A stretch of 64,000 bases of DNA from Trissonchulus latispiculum (GCA_030248195.1 JASAND010028276.1:42548-106547); one strand, 5' to 3'; shown: positions 44,654 through 57,766, counted from the first letter of the stretch. Translations and numbers: made by a program. The notes: generated from the letters alone by a model not told the origin.

Positions 44654-44734
44654 AGTCCCAATTGGGGCTTTCTACCTCCACGGCCCGGTCTACATCTTCT
44701 GAGGCCCAGTATGGTGGTCATTTAAGTAAAACTT

Positions 44735-45274
44735 TTGGGGGCCAGTGACACGGTCACAATCTGGGGCTGTCCGGTGCATCTGGTGCAATCAGTCTGCGTG
44801 TCCTCATTCTTCAGTGTCACAGCCGGGGGCCTCCAAGTTCTGTCAGATGCCACTCCCCCGGAAATTGTAATTTCTGTGGAGGAAACTACCGTGAAATCTT
44901 TGTTTGGGGGGCTAGACCTGCTGCAGACTTCGGATCCGGCCCAGGAGGGGCAAATGGCCACTCCTGGTCCCCAATTCGATGCTTTTGATGATTCCGTCGA
45001 CATAGACGACTCAGATTCCCAAGATGAACAACTTTTGTCAGCTATGCTGGCTTATTTGGACCATAGGCGTAAAGATCTTGGGTTATTGTCAGTTACAGTT
45101 TCTGAATTGCTGGGAGGAAAAAGTTCGGGATCAAAAAGTTCAGGTGGGAAAAGTTCGGGGGAAAATAACTCCGAGCCTACCCTGAGCCTAAATTCTGAAA
45201 ATGATTTGATCCAGTTACAGCATAGGCAATCTCCCACCACTCCGAGGAAGTCTGCAGCTGTGGTCCCTACGTAG
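44735..45274 (+). CDS. gag-like frame of the LTR element
   Basis: The 179-codon frame lies directly downstream of the primer site in the position of gag. It is Ser-, Asp- and Glu-rich with a GGKSSG repeat (residues about 126-142) and no zinc knuckle. I see no homology that fixes the family. No ATG stands at its head (first codon CTG or TTG type), so the true start is uncertain. It stops before a second frame with a Ser/Pro-rich stretch (45282-45600), which may be its shifted continuation. Confidence 0.5.
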   Translation: MGASDTVTIWGCPVHLVQSVCVSSFFSVTAGGLQVLSDATPPEIVISVEETTVKSLFGGLDLLQTSDPAQEGQMATPGPQFDAFDDSVDIDDSDSQDEQLLSAMLAYLDHRRKDLGLLSVTVSELLGGKSSGSKSSGGKSSGENNSEPTLSLNSENDLIQLQHRQSPTTPRKSAAVVPT

Positions 45275-45767
45275 ACTCAAGTTGGTACTACAGAAGGATA
45301 TGATAGAATGTTGGGCGTGCATGGTCGCGACGGGGGGACGTCTGCCCTTCCCCCCCCCCTCCCCGGGACAACCTGAGCCCTTTATGTCCGAGTGCCAATC
45401 TCAGTCACAGACTTCGTCTACTTCTCCGTCAGCGCAGGGGTATTACTCGGCCTCATTGTCCCGGGGTCAGGTGGGTCACCCACCCACCTTGGAAGTCCCC
45501 AGTCTGGCAAATAGTGGTCAAGGGGGTCCTCTATTTTGGTCAAAATGCAGGTTATGTCTGGTGTCCACCGTCTGCACAATATCCGTAAGGTACGTACCAG
45601 CGCTGACAATGCCACATGATAAATTGGATGGTCATACGAAAGCGCATCCCCTGAGCGCCACCAACCGCCAGCCTACCCAGTTTTGCAATCTGTTCCTGTC
45701 CCTCTGCAATCATTTATTGAAGTCCGGCACAATAGTTTATTACAGAGGATACGCACAGTACCTCACA

Positions 45768-48373
45768 GAAGCAATTAACAAAAACACAAACGTTAAGCAT
45801 ACACACAAAGACAAACCCAACACGCAGAAAGCAAGACAGTGAAGCAAACACAACTGACTATGGCAGCAAGCATTCTTTATGTATTATAGACGTGAAGCAT
45901 CCTCTGCACGCTAACGGCCCACACCCACCCCTCCCGAAAATTGGAACCTAGTGACCCCCGACGCAAGTTGGTACCGAGTCAAAACAGGGGTACGCTCACT
46001 CACTTGTATATGCTTGTATAGCTCAAGCTCTAAAACACAAGGAGTGTGTGCTTATTATTTGTGTTTGCTTTAGAATTTTTAATTCACTAGGGTCATATTT
46101 GCGAGAGGAGTCGGCCGTTTCCGTGCAAAGGAATGTATCAAGCTGACAATACAAAGAGTATGCTAGTTGTTATTTTCTTATGTATTATGTATTCTTGCTG
46201 ACATTAAATTCTTTCCTTCCCTTCCTTTCAGAAGACAGAAATTTGCGCACTGCTAGATTTTGGTTTAACTAATGAAGAAAAATAAAATATCAAAGTTTAT
46301 TTTCAGTTTCAACAGTTTGCAGTGTTTCGCAAACAATCATCAATCGTATCGCAAATAATCAGTCATTTCGTCTATAGCCTTTTACAATTCTATATTCTAT
46401 ATCATCTGGCAGGAATTTCTAACAAAGTTGAGCGGACCTGCTACCGGTTGGCTTTTAATGGAAGTCAATTTAACTGTATTATGTAACGTTTTTAATGTTC
46501 ATGTTCAGTTAATGTTTGTTATCAGCATTGAAATGTGCAATCATACATTTTGTCGTTCTTATCAAGCAGCTCCATGCCAGTCTATTATGTCTTTACATAT
46601 CCCAATAGTATATATATATAATAATATGCTCAGTTACTTCAGAGAATTCTTTGGCTAGAGAATTCACCTCACAGTTTATGTTGCAACTTCTTGCACTGCA
46701 GTACGTGTTCAAGGACACTACTGAAATCAGGTACTAGGAGTTTGTCATTTGTCAATCAGTCATTCACCACCAATATATGGTCTAGCTGATTTGGACAAGG
46801 TCTGTCAATAAAGGCCGTTGTTGTGAAATCCTAGCAAAGGAAATCATATAGAAATCAACTCCGGAAACACAATAAATCATTACACATTTAATTAAACGCT
46901 CGCATAACAAAAGTGGTTCGTAAAAGCCGACGTAAGTTCAAGAGCAAAGTAAACAAAGTCTAACTGCAGACAGGGGAAACTAAATTGCATAAACTGCAGT
47001 CAATGAAACAGGAAGTAAAGTTCAGAAAAAGTAGGTTTCTCAGAAGCAAGATGAACTATCTTCCTCGTGCTCGTCACGACAGTTGTCAAGTATAGCGTCC
47101 AGTCAAGGAGAAGCATTGACTGTCTATGTTTGAAGAATCGCTGTTTATGTTGGGCAGAAAATGTTAAAATACTTCTTGGTGGATCACAAATAAAGCATTT
47201 GGCTGAAATGCTTAAAATGGTGGTTTCTTTTGGAGATATCTAATTGAACCATTAGTGGTCATTCATCACCTGCAGTTAAAAAGCCATCTTTATGTAAAAA
47301 CGTAGCTGAACATTTTGTCTTCATGAATTGTTTCGAGAGAAATCATTCGATACCTTTACCTTTTAATTGGAGACCAAATTTGGCGATTATGAAATGATTC
47401 TTCGTTATGAAAACATTAGCTAAAATGTATATGCAATGCAACCTAAATTACTTTTCCGAAGTTTGGCAAGCAACCACCTTAGCACGCTAGAAGATAGCTA
47501 TCGGAGCAGCTAAAAAAGGTACCGAGAATTTTTATGCAAAACACATCTATTGTAGCAGTCGCAGTAGCAGTCCTCCAGATTGCATAGTCAATGACCTACA
47601 ATCGCTGAAAAAATTTGTTTCTGCAAAAAATACATTTTTAAGATAGCTGCATACGGAATAGGAATTGGATGATGACCATGCCTCGACCATAACTGGCCTT
47701 TGTGAGATCTTCAAACGAACAGGCTTAGTTTAATTTTCCGGTTTGTTCTACTCAAGAAGTAATGAATTATTTGACTTCTGCAGAAATCACAAGTGTTTGA
47801 CGCCAACATAAGAATCTCACGATAGCGAAAATCTAGAAAGATGATTTCAAAGCAAAAGTGCAGAGGTCAACGGCAACTTTTAATAAACGTAGTTAAAAAA
47901 ATGGTCTATGCAGCTACTGTCCAGCTGACAGAAATTGACTGAAATCTCCTGAATAGAAAAGTCGAATTTCTGAAGCGGGCTTTGGACTGAGGGTATTAGA
48001 ATGCTAAAATATCTTATTTTGGCACGTTTCGTCAAATTTAATTTTGAGCCGTCACCCGACAAGGCGTGCTCAAAGGGAATCACCACCTAAAATCAGCAAA
48101 ATGTTTCCTGGCTCAACTCTAACTCTTGCAAGCAAATCTGAGAAAATTCCTAGCAAAAAGTAGACAATGTAATAAAATTTCCCCTGAGTTCTATAGCAGT
48201 TTCACAAACCCCTGAGACATCCACCTTAACCAAATGCAAATTAATGTAAAATACCCCTTGATGTAAAATTAATAGGGTCATTTCTGCAATTATTGCAATC
48301 TTGAGACAAAGGCTTCACGAACAAGCTGTAATATGCTGGACACTACATCACTGCTAATACTGTTTGTTTTCAG
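45768..48373. other. upstream segment of receptor unit B
   Basis: 45768-46650 matches 57767-58500 upstream of copy C, and 48060-48376 matches 58660-58962. This flank is C-like, whereas the flank behind copy B is A-like. It contains the element 47219-48087 and no coding frame. Confidence 0.65.
47219..48087. mobile_element. inverted-repeat element, same family as in copy A intron
   Basis: The ends GGTGGTTTCTTTTGG and GGGAATCACCACC are inverted, with TAAAAT flanking (47213-47218, 48088-48093). The right part, from about 47940, is also found upstream of copy C (58555-58696), where the left part is deleted. Confidence 0.75.
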
Positions 48374-49775
48374 AGAATGGACTGTAGGCGTGCTTCAATA
48401 CCGTTGCTTTTGTGTACTGTTTCTGTAATCATTACATATGCCACGGACAACAGTCAAGCCAAATTGCCAAAAGCTACATTAGCAGTAGCCTGGCCAACTG
48501 AGGACGACATGTACAACATGTACGTCTTTCCAATTGTCAAAGAAGTTTATCAGTACAATGTGCAAAATGAAAACAAAAGATTGGAAAAGATTGGGTTACA
48601 ACTAAATGTCAACTTTATGGGAGATGATGTGGAATCTTTGGTCAAATTTTCCAATGAAACGGGTAAAATGTACTGTCCCAATGAGCCTCTGCCGTACTCC
48701 GAAAATGGAATCAACTATTTTTCTATAACACAACTCGAGGATCACATTTGCTCCATCACAGGCATATATTATTCCGTATGCTTGCCCTTTTTGAGTTCCT
48801 GGAAAACCGTGGACGAAGAAAGCCTTACACTGACTATTGGAGAGTTGACACCTTCAATGCAGGAAACTGCTTTAAGTACTGTAGCGAAGGAGTTGGGCAC
48901 CTTTGGTGCCACAATGTTTGACGACAACCTTGGCAGCCTGTTTGGCAACATATGGGAGCCAATTTCGTCTCCATTAGACTCAGAATGGTGCTTGGAGCGG
49001 TCTCCCTACGTTGGCGATTTTCAGAAGGAACTGGACGCAATTGCTCAATATTTTAGAACAGACATTTCTCCTCGAATTGTACTCAGTTTTACTACCGATT
49101 TAACTCTAACTCAACTGATGCTTAATGCTCTGTGTAAATTTGACTTTGATTTTGTGGTACTCCTACCTCACGGTTTGATTAATACTCTAACATATGTCCA
49201 TGATGACTGCTACAATTCCTCCATTAGGATATGGGCCCTTCAGGCGGCTTATGCCGATATCGATACCGAGCATCATGTATGGTCTGTAACCCGCCGTGAG
49301 CTTTTAGCACGCGACTCACCTAATACTGAGCTGGCAAATTTGATCAATGCCAATTCTTGCCGATGGAGTCAACAGATGAATGTGAAAATGGAACACTACT
49401 TAATGATCCGCAGCAAATTGTTGCTTCCGCTGGTAATTACACCTAATTTTAGCCGAGTGATGCAAAATAATCAACCATGTGACTGAAAACAGATCACATT
49501 TGAGGCAATGGTTGCGCAGTGGCTTTTTTACCGTGCTACAAGTTTAGGACACTGTTAAATCTATAGCTCGCAAAAACGAGGCTCTAGCACCATACTTCGA
49601 ATTGTATCCCCAGTGCTATTTACCGAGCCGAGACCCTCAGGGGTAGAAATTTGTCATATGGAGCTACCACTTGTAGCTCCATTATGGGAGTCGCAATGAA
49701 CGTCCTCGAAAGGACACTTCAGTGGTAGCATTTTGCTTCCCTCAAAATGTGTATGTCAGGGTGACATTGTGAAAC

Positions 49776-50670
49776 CAGGGATGAAAACTGGGCCATGGGT
49801 CACTGGGTCATGGGTCGTTTGGGTCGCTATATTTTGCTTGGGTCACTGGGTCAGGGGTCACTGATTTTGTGAAACCTTTGGGTCAGGGTGGGTATGGGTC
49901 AAGCTTCCTGTGGCTGACTTTGGGTCTGGGTCAGCAATTTTTAGTGGGTCATTTTGGGCCTGGGTCACAGGGTCTTGCCAAATCTTTAAACTAGCTTCCA
50001 ATTTCAGTTTTCGTGGTGGAATGTTAGCTAGTTTTAAGGGTAAACACACCGTTTCTAAAAACTTTCCGCGCCTTCGGCGCGATCACTCCCAATTTCATTA
50101 AATTTAGTACTCATTTTGCAGAAACCAGCTGAGTTAGGTGTGACTTGCCCTGCCATTCTATTTGAACGTGTTCACAAAGTAAAAGCCACGTACCAAAGTG
50201 GACACATTTCTATTGAACTTAAACTTTTACATAAATAAAATTAAAAAATTAAATTAAAAAACTTGTCTCAGGTTGCAAATTTAAATAAATCAAAGTTGAA
50301 AACCGCCGGTTCATGTTTAACTGGTTTTTTGTAAGAAAAACAAACTGCTGACCTAGTTTCATTAAAAGAGTGGAATGTACTTAGGTATTCTTGCCTCTTT
50401 CCAAAACTTAAGAAAGTTAGAGAGTTTCAAAAACATTGCGCAAAGGCGTTTAGGTAATGTCAGTCTGGGTCACGTTATTCTATTGGGTCATTTGGGTATG
50501 GATCAAGAAAATTCTTGGGTCAGTTGCGTCTGGGTCATGAAAACGCTTGGGTCATTTGGGTCTGGGTCACGAAATTTTAAAATTTCATGGGTCACCTTGG
50601 GTCTGGGTCAAAGTTGCGTTTGGGTCGAGTGGGTCATGGGCCACAAAAAGTGACCCAGTTTCCATTCCTG
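49776..50670. mobile_element. hAT element in the intron of copy B, empty site in copy C
   Basis: The end CAGGGATGAAAACTGGG is mirrored by CCCAGTTTCCATTCCTG. The 8-bp TGTGAAAC flanks it (49768-49775, 50671-50678), and the intron of copy C has TGTGAAAC once at 60363-60370. GGGTC/TGGGTCA motifs are repeated dozens of times inside both ends, as expected for subterminal transposase sites. No transposase is visible. Confidence 0.9.
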
Positions 50671-50898
50671 TGTGAAACTACGGATTTCGTGGAAATACCT
50701 GAAGATATCAGAATTTTCACAGAATACCTAATATTTTCGTGAGGTTTGTGAAACCCATGCTAAAACCTGTTTATTTCGTAGTTTCCTGAGTGATTAAGAG
50801 AGTTCACAGAATCCCGTGTCATTTTCAGGGAAATTATGAAATAATAGATTTCTGGAATTTTTGTTGTAAATTTGTAAATGTAAATGTTATAATATTTC

Positions 50899-50914
50899 AC
50901 CCCCCCCCCCCCCT
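50899..50914. repeat. poly-C run in copy B intron
   Basis: About 16 cytosines in a row; the same site in copy C is only CTCCCCC (60598-60604). Length is prone to sequencing error. Confidence 0.8.
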
Positions 50915-52759
50915 GAGCAGTTTACAGAGACTGTCAAAGGGTAGACGCCCGTCAGGTGGAGCTACCAAAGCACCTCCATTACGGTGGATGTAAAGGGCGT
51001 TCTCACAGCTGCGTAGAACATCTCTAGTGCTTGCTAAACTATTCAGTGTCATCATCTTCCTAACCTCAACAATATATAGATTTTAAGCTGGTACGACCAA
51101 TCGGAAGACTGCCTGAGTTGAGGTGGCTTCAAAAATCTCGTTTGCACATTTCAGTGTTCATAAAGATAAAAAGCTTTTGCTGTCCGTTGCGGTTAGTTTT
51201 TAAAAAAATGCGTGTTTCAGGGGCAACATTCTTTTTTATTTGTTTAAATTTAAAATTTCAGATTTTTTGCTAGTTTGTGGTTTAGTTATTTTACATTGTT
51301 GTCGTTTTATTAAATTTTTGCAGAGTTACTGGCCCAACAAATCCATATTATTTCAAATGCCATGATAAACATGCAGCAGCAACGGTGCCCAAACTCAAGC
51401 ACTCCTTGCACTGACTTTTGGCGTGGATTTTCCAATGACTGGTTGGATTTTGTGATTAAAGAACTGAACATTGCTAACAATGGGTTTGATATTTATGAGT
51501 TAAATGCTACGCAACAAAGCAAAGGAGATTATTTGCAGTGGAAAAAGATAGGCCACTTACCCAACATTGACAGTAGTGTCAATTGGCTGAATTCATCAGT
51601 GGATGGACTGGTCGAGCTCAGCCGGAGACTGAAATCAAGAGATTCCATTTGTCATCCAAAATGCAGTAGTAGAAGCCTTCGAGCTGTTCGGAGTCTGTGT
51701 TGTTATACCTGCATCCCATGTGAACACTATAGTTATCCCGACTATGCGAAAGGGCAGTGTATTAACTGCGACAACGAAACTGTACCGAAACTTATTGGGT
51801 CCAACTATACGTGTGTCTATTCTGTAAGTCCGTGCATTGACTTAGACAATTATGGTACAGTGCTACTCCTAATTGCATCTTCAGGTGGTTTACTTATTAG
51901 CATAATTTGCGCAGGACTAGCTATTTGGAAGCGCCGTTCCCCCCTATTGAAGCTGTCCCTACGGCGTCAATTCTTTGGTTTTCTAGCTGCAGCTATTATA
52001 CATTTTATGTGCAGCATCATTGCATTATCTACTTTCAGCTGCAATTCTTGCGGCGCTACTGAGCTAGGAGGTTGGTGTGTGATTACTTGGTGTGGAATCG
52101 GATTTGCATCAGCAGCATCGCCTGCACTGATGGTTACAAAATTGCAGACTTACTCCCTATTGACAGACTTCAATATTGGCGGAAGCAAGCGTTTGTTATT
52201 GCGCAAGAAAATTATTACATTGTCCACCTTAATTGCAGTTGAACTTATGCTTTTAATTATATGCGGTAGCACAACTGCAAACATACAACTGGTACAGTCT
52301 GTCTTTCGTGAAAGTGAAACCGCCATTAAATGGATACGAGTTTGTACGTGGCTAAGCCCGGGAAGTGCTATCCGTTTAGCGCCAACGCTTTTGTATCCAG
52401 CGATTATACAAGCAGCGGTTATTTTACAGGGTGCTAGATTTATTCGTAACCACGTTAGTCAGAAACTGATCAATCGTGAAATTGTGATAGTACTTCCATG
52501 TGCTGTGATGAACATGATAGTACTGATTGTCATGACACCCATGATTTTATTTGGGGGAAAAGGTTCTTTGTACACTACAACTGAGGAAGATAAAACCTAC
52601 TTCTTGATTTCTTTGGCGACTATTAGTGGATGGGTTATCCTTGGATTTCTTAGCTTGCCTCAGCTATATCTGATACTGCTGAATCCTGAGCGTTTCAGTT
52701 CTTCTAGTTCAAACGTTGTTTCATTTAAAACGTTGACAGGACATGGAAAACGTTTCTAG

Positions 52760-54634
52760 ACGAAATGATATTATGCACATGATGAAGTCTTATATGTATC
52801 CTCGAAAGAAGATATTTGACTACCATAATTCTTGGTTTTGCTTAATTGGATAATAAATTAAAAAGTTCAAAATCCTTGCATAATCAATGTTGTATCTTTC
52901 TATGTATGCATACTGTTTTTATTTTAATCCAATATTTCTATTTATTTTAAATTGACCTTTGACAGAGTAACCTACTTAGGTCAGTGGTTTTGTGAACGTT
53001 ATTTTTCACATAAAGTTTGGAAGGAAACTTAAATTTGTTCAATAAATGGTTGAATTTTTTGAACATTTTGACTAGATTACACGATTACAGGATTGTCTTC
53101 TTTCGAGTAGCTGTATCTTGCTACAAGTGTCTCGTGTAACTCTACCTGACTGCAAGTACTAAAATATTATCAAGAGTACATAATACATAAAAGTATGACA
53201 GCTGGGATACTCTATATATCATAAGTGTGACACATCCTCTGCACGGTAACGGCTGACCCCCGCTAATTGGACTCTTCACTTTAAAAAGGTTTGCCCGCTA
53301 AAGCTCGAAACAGACACAAAACTTGCGCACGTCGTGCTTGTGTTTTCAAGTTTTAGCAGAGAGGCATAGAGCGAGTTAGCGTACCACCGTTTCGGCTGGG
53401 TACCAATTTGCGGGGGAGGGTCGGGTGCAAAGGATGTGTCAAGCTGATAATACGTAGACTATGCCAGCTGTCATACTCTTCTTATGTATTATGTACTCTT
53501 GATATTGTCCAACTGCGACATTTCAACCTGCAATTCCCATATATTCCTCTCTTTGTACAACAGAACTACAGAACTTGAAAATCTGTTTATGGTCTTACAG
53601 TTGACGGTTACAAAAATATGTTTTTGTTTGTAAAGGTGTCTCATAAGACAAGACACTAGATGGAAACACATTCTGGTACTTTTACATCTTATATTATCCA
53701 AAGGATGGCAATAAAATTCACATTCAAGAAGAGTCAAAAACAACTGGTCATTTTACCTTTCAGTGTGAAAGAAAAACCTCCAACTTTCCATAAACGCACA
53801 GTCTGTGGGTAACATGGCTGGCTCCTAGGCGGATGCTATGAATATCCGGTTGAGTCCAACAATAACATTTTAGGGTTGAATAAACCCCGTTGCCCAACCC
53901 TATAGCCCGGTTCAAAGTGCAATAGGTTTTAGGCTTAAGGGTTTAGGTTTAAGGTTTTCGGTTTAAAGTTTTAGGTTTAAGGTTTTGGGTTTAAGGTTTT
54001 TAAGGTTAACCTAGTTTTTTAAGTCTTGGGCACTGTGAACACGGCTTAAATAATTGAAATATACGTATAAATGGTACTTTAAAAATAGCTCACATTTCTA
54101 TGTGATTAGTTCTACCAATTCTTGAGTGAATTATGGCTATTTAAGCATTGAGTGGCTAGTTAGTTGCCGTAACTTCATACATTTCAATAATATCAACCTT
54201 TTTGGGGTTGACTTTTTATTTTGGGTTTGTTTAAACCCTGATTTCAACCCAATTTTCAAGCCCTGCGCCCTAATGGTAATATAACATAAAGGTCACGCAA
54301 ACGTCTCTGAGGTCATGCTCTGCTTCTTCTATTTAAGTATTTGCCTTATGTCTATTTTGTCAGTAGGCTCGAGCATTTAAAAAAGCTAGTATATTTAAAG
54401 TTAATAAAAAGGAAATCAGCCTAGTTAAGAGATATTACAAGTTAATACTTACACCAGTATCCCTCGCTGAGGGCTATGAATACGGTGACGACGTTGATGA
54501 TGAGTTGTCCGCAAGGAGCAGGGTTGAGAATCAGCTATTTTAGCTCAAAAACTGCCAAATTTTTAATTCAAATTATATGATAAAAAAGGGTTATATCTTA
54601 ATCCCAATTTCAACCATACCCTGTAATTTTAACC
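52760..54634. other. downstream flank of copy B, A-like
   Basis: Aligns with 35364-41220 behind copy A without the two large insertions found there (empty sites at 54051-54058 and 54089-54097). AATAAA follows the gene at about 52851. Confidence 0.7.
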
Positions 54635-55107
54635 TTGGGTTGTTCTTGTTGTTGTTGTTTTGATGACACCGAGGCATATCTTGTGAACCCGAGCTTAACT
54701 CGGCTCCTGAACTCGTTTGTGATCCCACTAGCCATAAGCTTATCTGCAAATCTAAAGCTTTCAGGCCTTTGCAGCCTCAGATATCACTTAACGCATCAAC
54801 GAGAACAAAGTCAAGCAGGTATCCAGAAAACCTAACCAGACAACCGGAACCCATCAGGACAAATGTGCCACTGGTTTCACAACTGTTAGGAAAGTCATAT
54901 TTTTGCTTTGTAAAGATAAAGCCTAATAATAATCAAAAGAAATTAGCTTTATCATGCACGGATAAATTTGGAAAAACCTTACGTATTTGATACTTTAGAT
55001 GAACGCAACTACGCTGTAGTGCTAAATCTTCAAAATTATGCGCTATCGCGCTTCATGCTCTTCACGGCTTCGCTGTTGCGCAGTTCAACTCAGTCATTCA
55101 ATGGGTG

Positions 55108-55781
55108 TGTGAGGTACTGTGTGTATCCTCTGTAACAAACGGTTGTGTCGGACTCCAGTATACGATAATGATTAACTCCAATAAATGATTGCAGATAAGT
55201 GTTCAGTGTGTGATATCCAGTTCTAGCAAGATAAGAGAAGATAAAAGGAGAATCGAGAATAGGAGAGTAGATTAAAATAGTGACACTTATATGCGCCCTA
55301 AGCGACCGCTGTCTACAGTAAGCAATAGGATAACCGCTAGACTTTACTGTGACAAATACAAATACTCACTCAGACTTCACTACAGGAATATAAAGGCAGT
55401 AGGGAACACAGAGAAATACGGTACAGAAAAGTAGACAGCACAAGGGAGGGCGTTACCCGCTCCCACAACGATTAAACTTGACCCCAACAACCTACCCGAC
55501 CAACTGACAGCCCCCGTCCGACGAATATCCCAACCATGCAACTAACTAAAACAAGACTTTCAGCTACTTTTATAGTCAACAAACTAGAGCCGTAGCTAAC
55601 TCTGAAAAGAAATCACATTCATCATTCTTGAATAAAGTGTTGGCAAAACTATTCAAAGTTAACTTATTTTATCAAGCAGAATATACTTTTCAAAACAGAT
55701 ATGAAGCTAGCGCCAACTAAATTGTTGGTGCTGCGCTGTTGCGCAGTCAAACTAGAGTCCCATAATGGATAATATCCCACA
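55108..55781 (-). mobile_element. solo LTR, 4-bp TSD, copy in unit B
   Basis: Equivalent to 41671-42356 with the same GGTG duplication (55104-55107, 55782-55785). Differences between the two solo LTRs are few, including a deletion of about 12 bp. Confidence 0.85.
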
Positions 55782-56189
55782 GGTGATATCCCACACTAAT
55801 CAATCGACACAACAGCGTCAAACTCAACAAAATCTACAAAGAAATCGAAGTGCAAGAAATTTACCACGTATCCAATCCAACCTAACTACATGTGGGATTC
55901 CACCGAACTCGGAGGGGGGGGGGAGCGATCGATGCTTCTCCAACCGCGTTGTAGGCTCAAACTCGGATTTGCCGCAGTTATTGGAACAGAATTGACCCAA
56001 AGTCGAACTCATGGCTTAGTATCACGTTCTGTGTCTACCTAGATCGGGATTGCCTGTGGAAGGGCCCGAACCAGGAAGATCTATTTACGAAACCCGATTC
56101 TATTATTAGGTTTCCAAGGAATGTGGCACAGATCCGACGTCCCATCTGTAGTCAAACCAACCATAAACGGAAGGATAGTACCTTAATAG

Positions 56190-56507
56190 AGATAAAATTC
56201 TGGCAGAATATCTTTATTGGATTGGGAAGGTGCCATCAGCTATATGCCCAACCCAAACTGCGGAATGGAACCTGCAACGATGCGCCACTTGTTCCTGTCA
56301 TGCCTAGCTTGTTATGCAGATTGCAGAACTAAAAAGAATTTTTGGAGTCTCAATTTATACTCTGTCAAAAGTATTAGGGAGCGAAAAGGAAACTGTGGAG
56401 TTCCTACGACAAACCGGACATCTATGATGGCCGGATGTAGAATCCATGGATCCATTGCGGAAGACGAAGAAGAAGAAAAAGAGACTTGGTGCAAGAAGAT
56501 AAAATGA
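56190..56507 (+). pseudogene. C-terminal remnant of a retrotransposon polymerase, unit B
   Basis: This phase reads PNPNCGMEPATMRHLFLSC and continues to an acidic C-terminus ending near 56507. The motif is the Cys/His segment found at the end of many non-LTR reverse transcriptase proteins. It keeps the cysteine lost in unit A. There is no upstream polymerase domain. Confidence 0.5.
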
Positions 56508-56611
56508 TTAGGACGTCAAAAGCCTTAATTTGATGTAAAATTTAGCTATATTTGGAAATGTTGAAAATGTTGACATTTTTTGTCAATAGCTGTTCGCCAT
56601 TCTGCCGAAGT

Positions 56612-56906
56612 GCGTCTATCAAAAGAGATTGAGTACACCAAACAAACAAGATTCCATGGAATGACCAACCTAGCGGAATTCCACGAATATTTTGCGCTGT
56701 ACTACAGCACGAGCTTTATCTGTTTGCTTAATTTCATGCTTTCGCTGGAAAGATATATTGCATGAGAATTAAGCGGACCTATTAAGTTTTGCCACTGCTT
56801 AACGCATCTACTGAAATGCGTGCTCGAAATTTTCGCGGAATTCAGCCAGGTCATAATTCTGCGGAATCTTGCTAGGTTTGTGTACTCAATATCTTTTGAT
56901 AGACGC
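56612..56906. mobile_element. inverted-repeat element present in unit B only
   Basis: The end GCGTCTATCAAAAGAGATTG is mirrored by CAATATCTTTTGATAGACGC with one mismatch. In unit A the sequence runs on without it (CCGAAGTGTGTAGCC, about 43176-43190). The target duplication is short or decayed (AAGT). Confidence 0.75.
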
Positions 56907-57273
56907 AAAGTTTGTAGCCAACGCAAAACAAATGCTATCGACATGAAATTTTGCATAGACGTTGGTATTATATCTGCCTATTAGCACACTAAATTTTATT
57001 ACGGTTTAAAACGGTCAATGTTTGCTCCCATCAGACTGTGTGGCCTGGGGCCGGTTCCATAAAACTTTGACTCGCATGCTGGTACTAGCATGCGAGAAAA
57101 TAATAATAGTGACGAAAAACAAAATTGGTGAGCAGAATGTAAGAAAGCTGGGACTGGGTGGGGTAGGGGACACTGAGGGAGCAGAAAGCCTAAGAAAAGA
57201 AGAAGGATAAAAGTGAAGGGGAGAATGAAGTGAGTCTCTAGTGTTCCAATACTTGGGAGCTTGGTTCGATTGT

Positions 57274-57355
57274 AATTGGGTGGTTTAATCAGAGTAGAGT
57301 TGTTGTCCTAGACTAGCCAACATAGGGTTGTGGGTTCGATCGCCACTTCAGTGCC
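57274..57355 (+). repeat. tRNA-derived SINE head
   Basis: TGGTTTAATCAGAG (A box, 57281) and GGGTTCGATCGCC (B box, about 57332) stand at tRNA-like distance. The segment is absent from the matching part of unit A, so it arrived after the duplication. Confidence 0.65.
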
Positions 57356-57766
57356 TAGGAGTATGAGTGAACGAATGTTTCGGGTCGGAGGTGCTGTAGT
57401 GATAGTCTTAGTTTCGTTTATTCTTTCATTTGTTTGGATACCTCGCGTGTTTTCTGACAAACAAACAGCAAACGTGGAATTATGGAAAATTAAATGATTT
57501 TTGATGAACAATGAAATTTTTGCTACCAAACCTGTGAGCTACTGAAAAGCTCGGATAGGGATAAAATAAAAGTAAGTAATAATTAGTATGTAATAAATAG
57601 TAAACAAATAGTAATAAATAGTAAATATTAATAAAAGTCTAGTAGTGTACTGTGTTAATATCTAATTGCGATGTTTCTACACATGGTTAGTTCAGGACAG
57701 CACAAAGCGTTCAATGACCTATATATTGACACTAATGGCTGCAAAGAAAATCAAACCAGGTGGTTA

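Larger units (their letters stand above)
43939..45767 (+). mobile_element. internally deleted LTR retrotransposon with empty site
   Basis: The left LTR is 43939-44628 (TGTGGG...CCTCACA). The right LTR survives only as its last 60 bp (45708-45767). The 4-bp GAAG flanks it (43935-43938, 45768-45771), and the unit B/C boundary has the intact site with GAAG once (57767-57770). A primer binding site lies at 44636. What remains inside is a gag-like stretch. A deletion has removed the pol region and most of the right LTR. Confidence 0.85.
48377..52759 (+). pseudogene. class C GPCR copy B, hybrid gene with 7-bp deletion in exon 1
   Basis: Exon 1 is 48377-49432 and exon 2 is 51324-52759, with the same splice sites as copies A and C. 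Compared with copy C, seven bases (ACTAAAC) are missing between 49344 and 49345, so the last 30 codons of exon 1 are out of phase and splicing would lead into a stop soon after exon 2 begins. Exon 2 itself is fully open: cysteine-rich domain with nine cysteines, seven helices and the same tail as copy A. Exon 1, the intron and exon 2 up to about 51810 are closest to copy C; from about 52080 to the end, and through the downstream flank, it is closest to copy A. It is therefore a C/A hybrid. The break is a single event in a well-kept gene, so loss is recent, or the assembly carries an error. Confidence 0.75.

Noticed and set aside
50375..50653. 92-codon frame rich in WV, GS and WVM words
   Set aside because: It is the translation of GGGTC repeats inside the hAT at 49776-50670.
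9885..57355. tRNA-like segments (9885, 10890, 13165, 24930, 57274) as functional tRNA genes
   Set aside because: A and B boxes are present but acceptor stems do not pair and copies share non-tRNA tails, so they are SINE heads.
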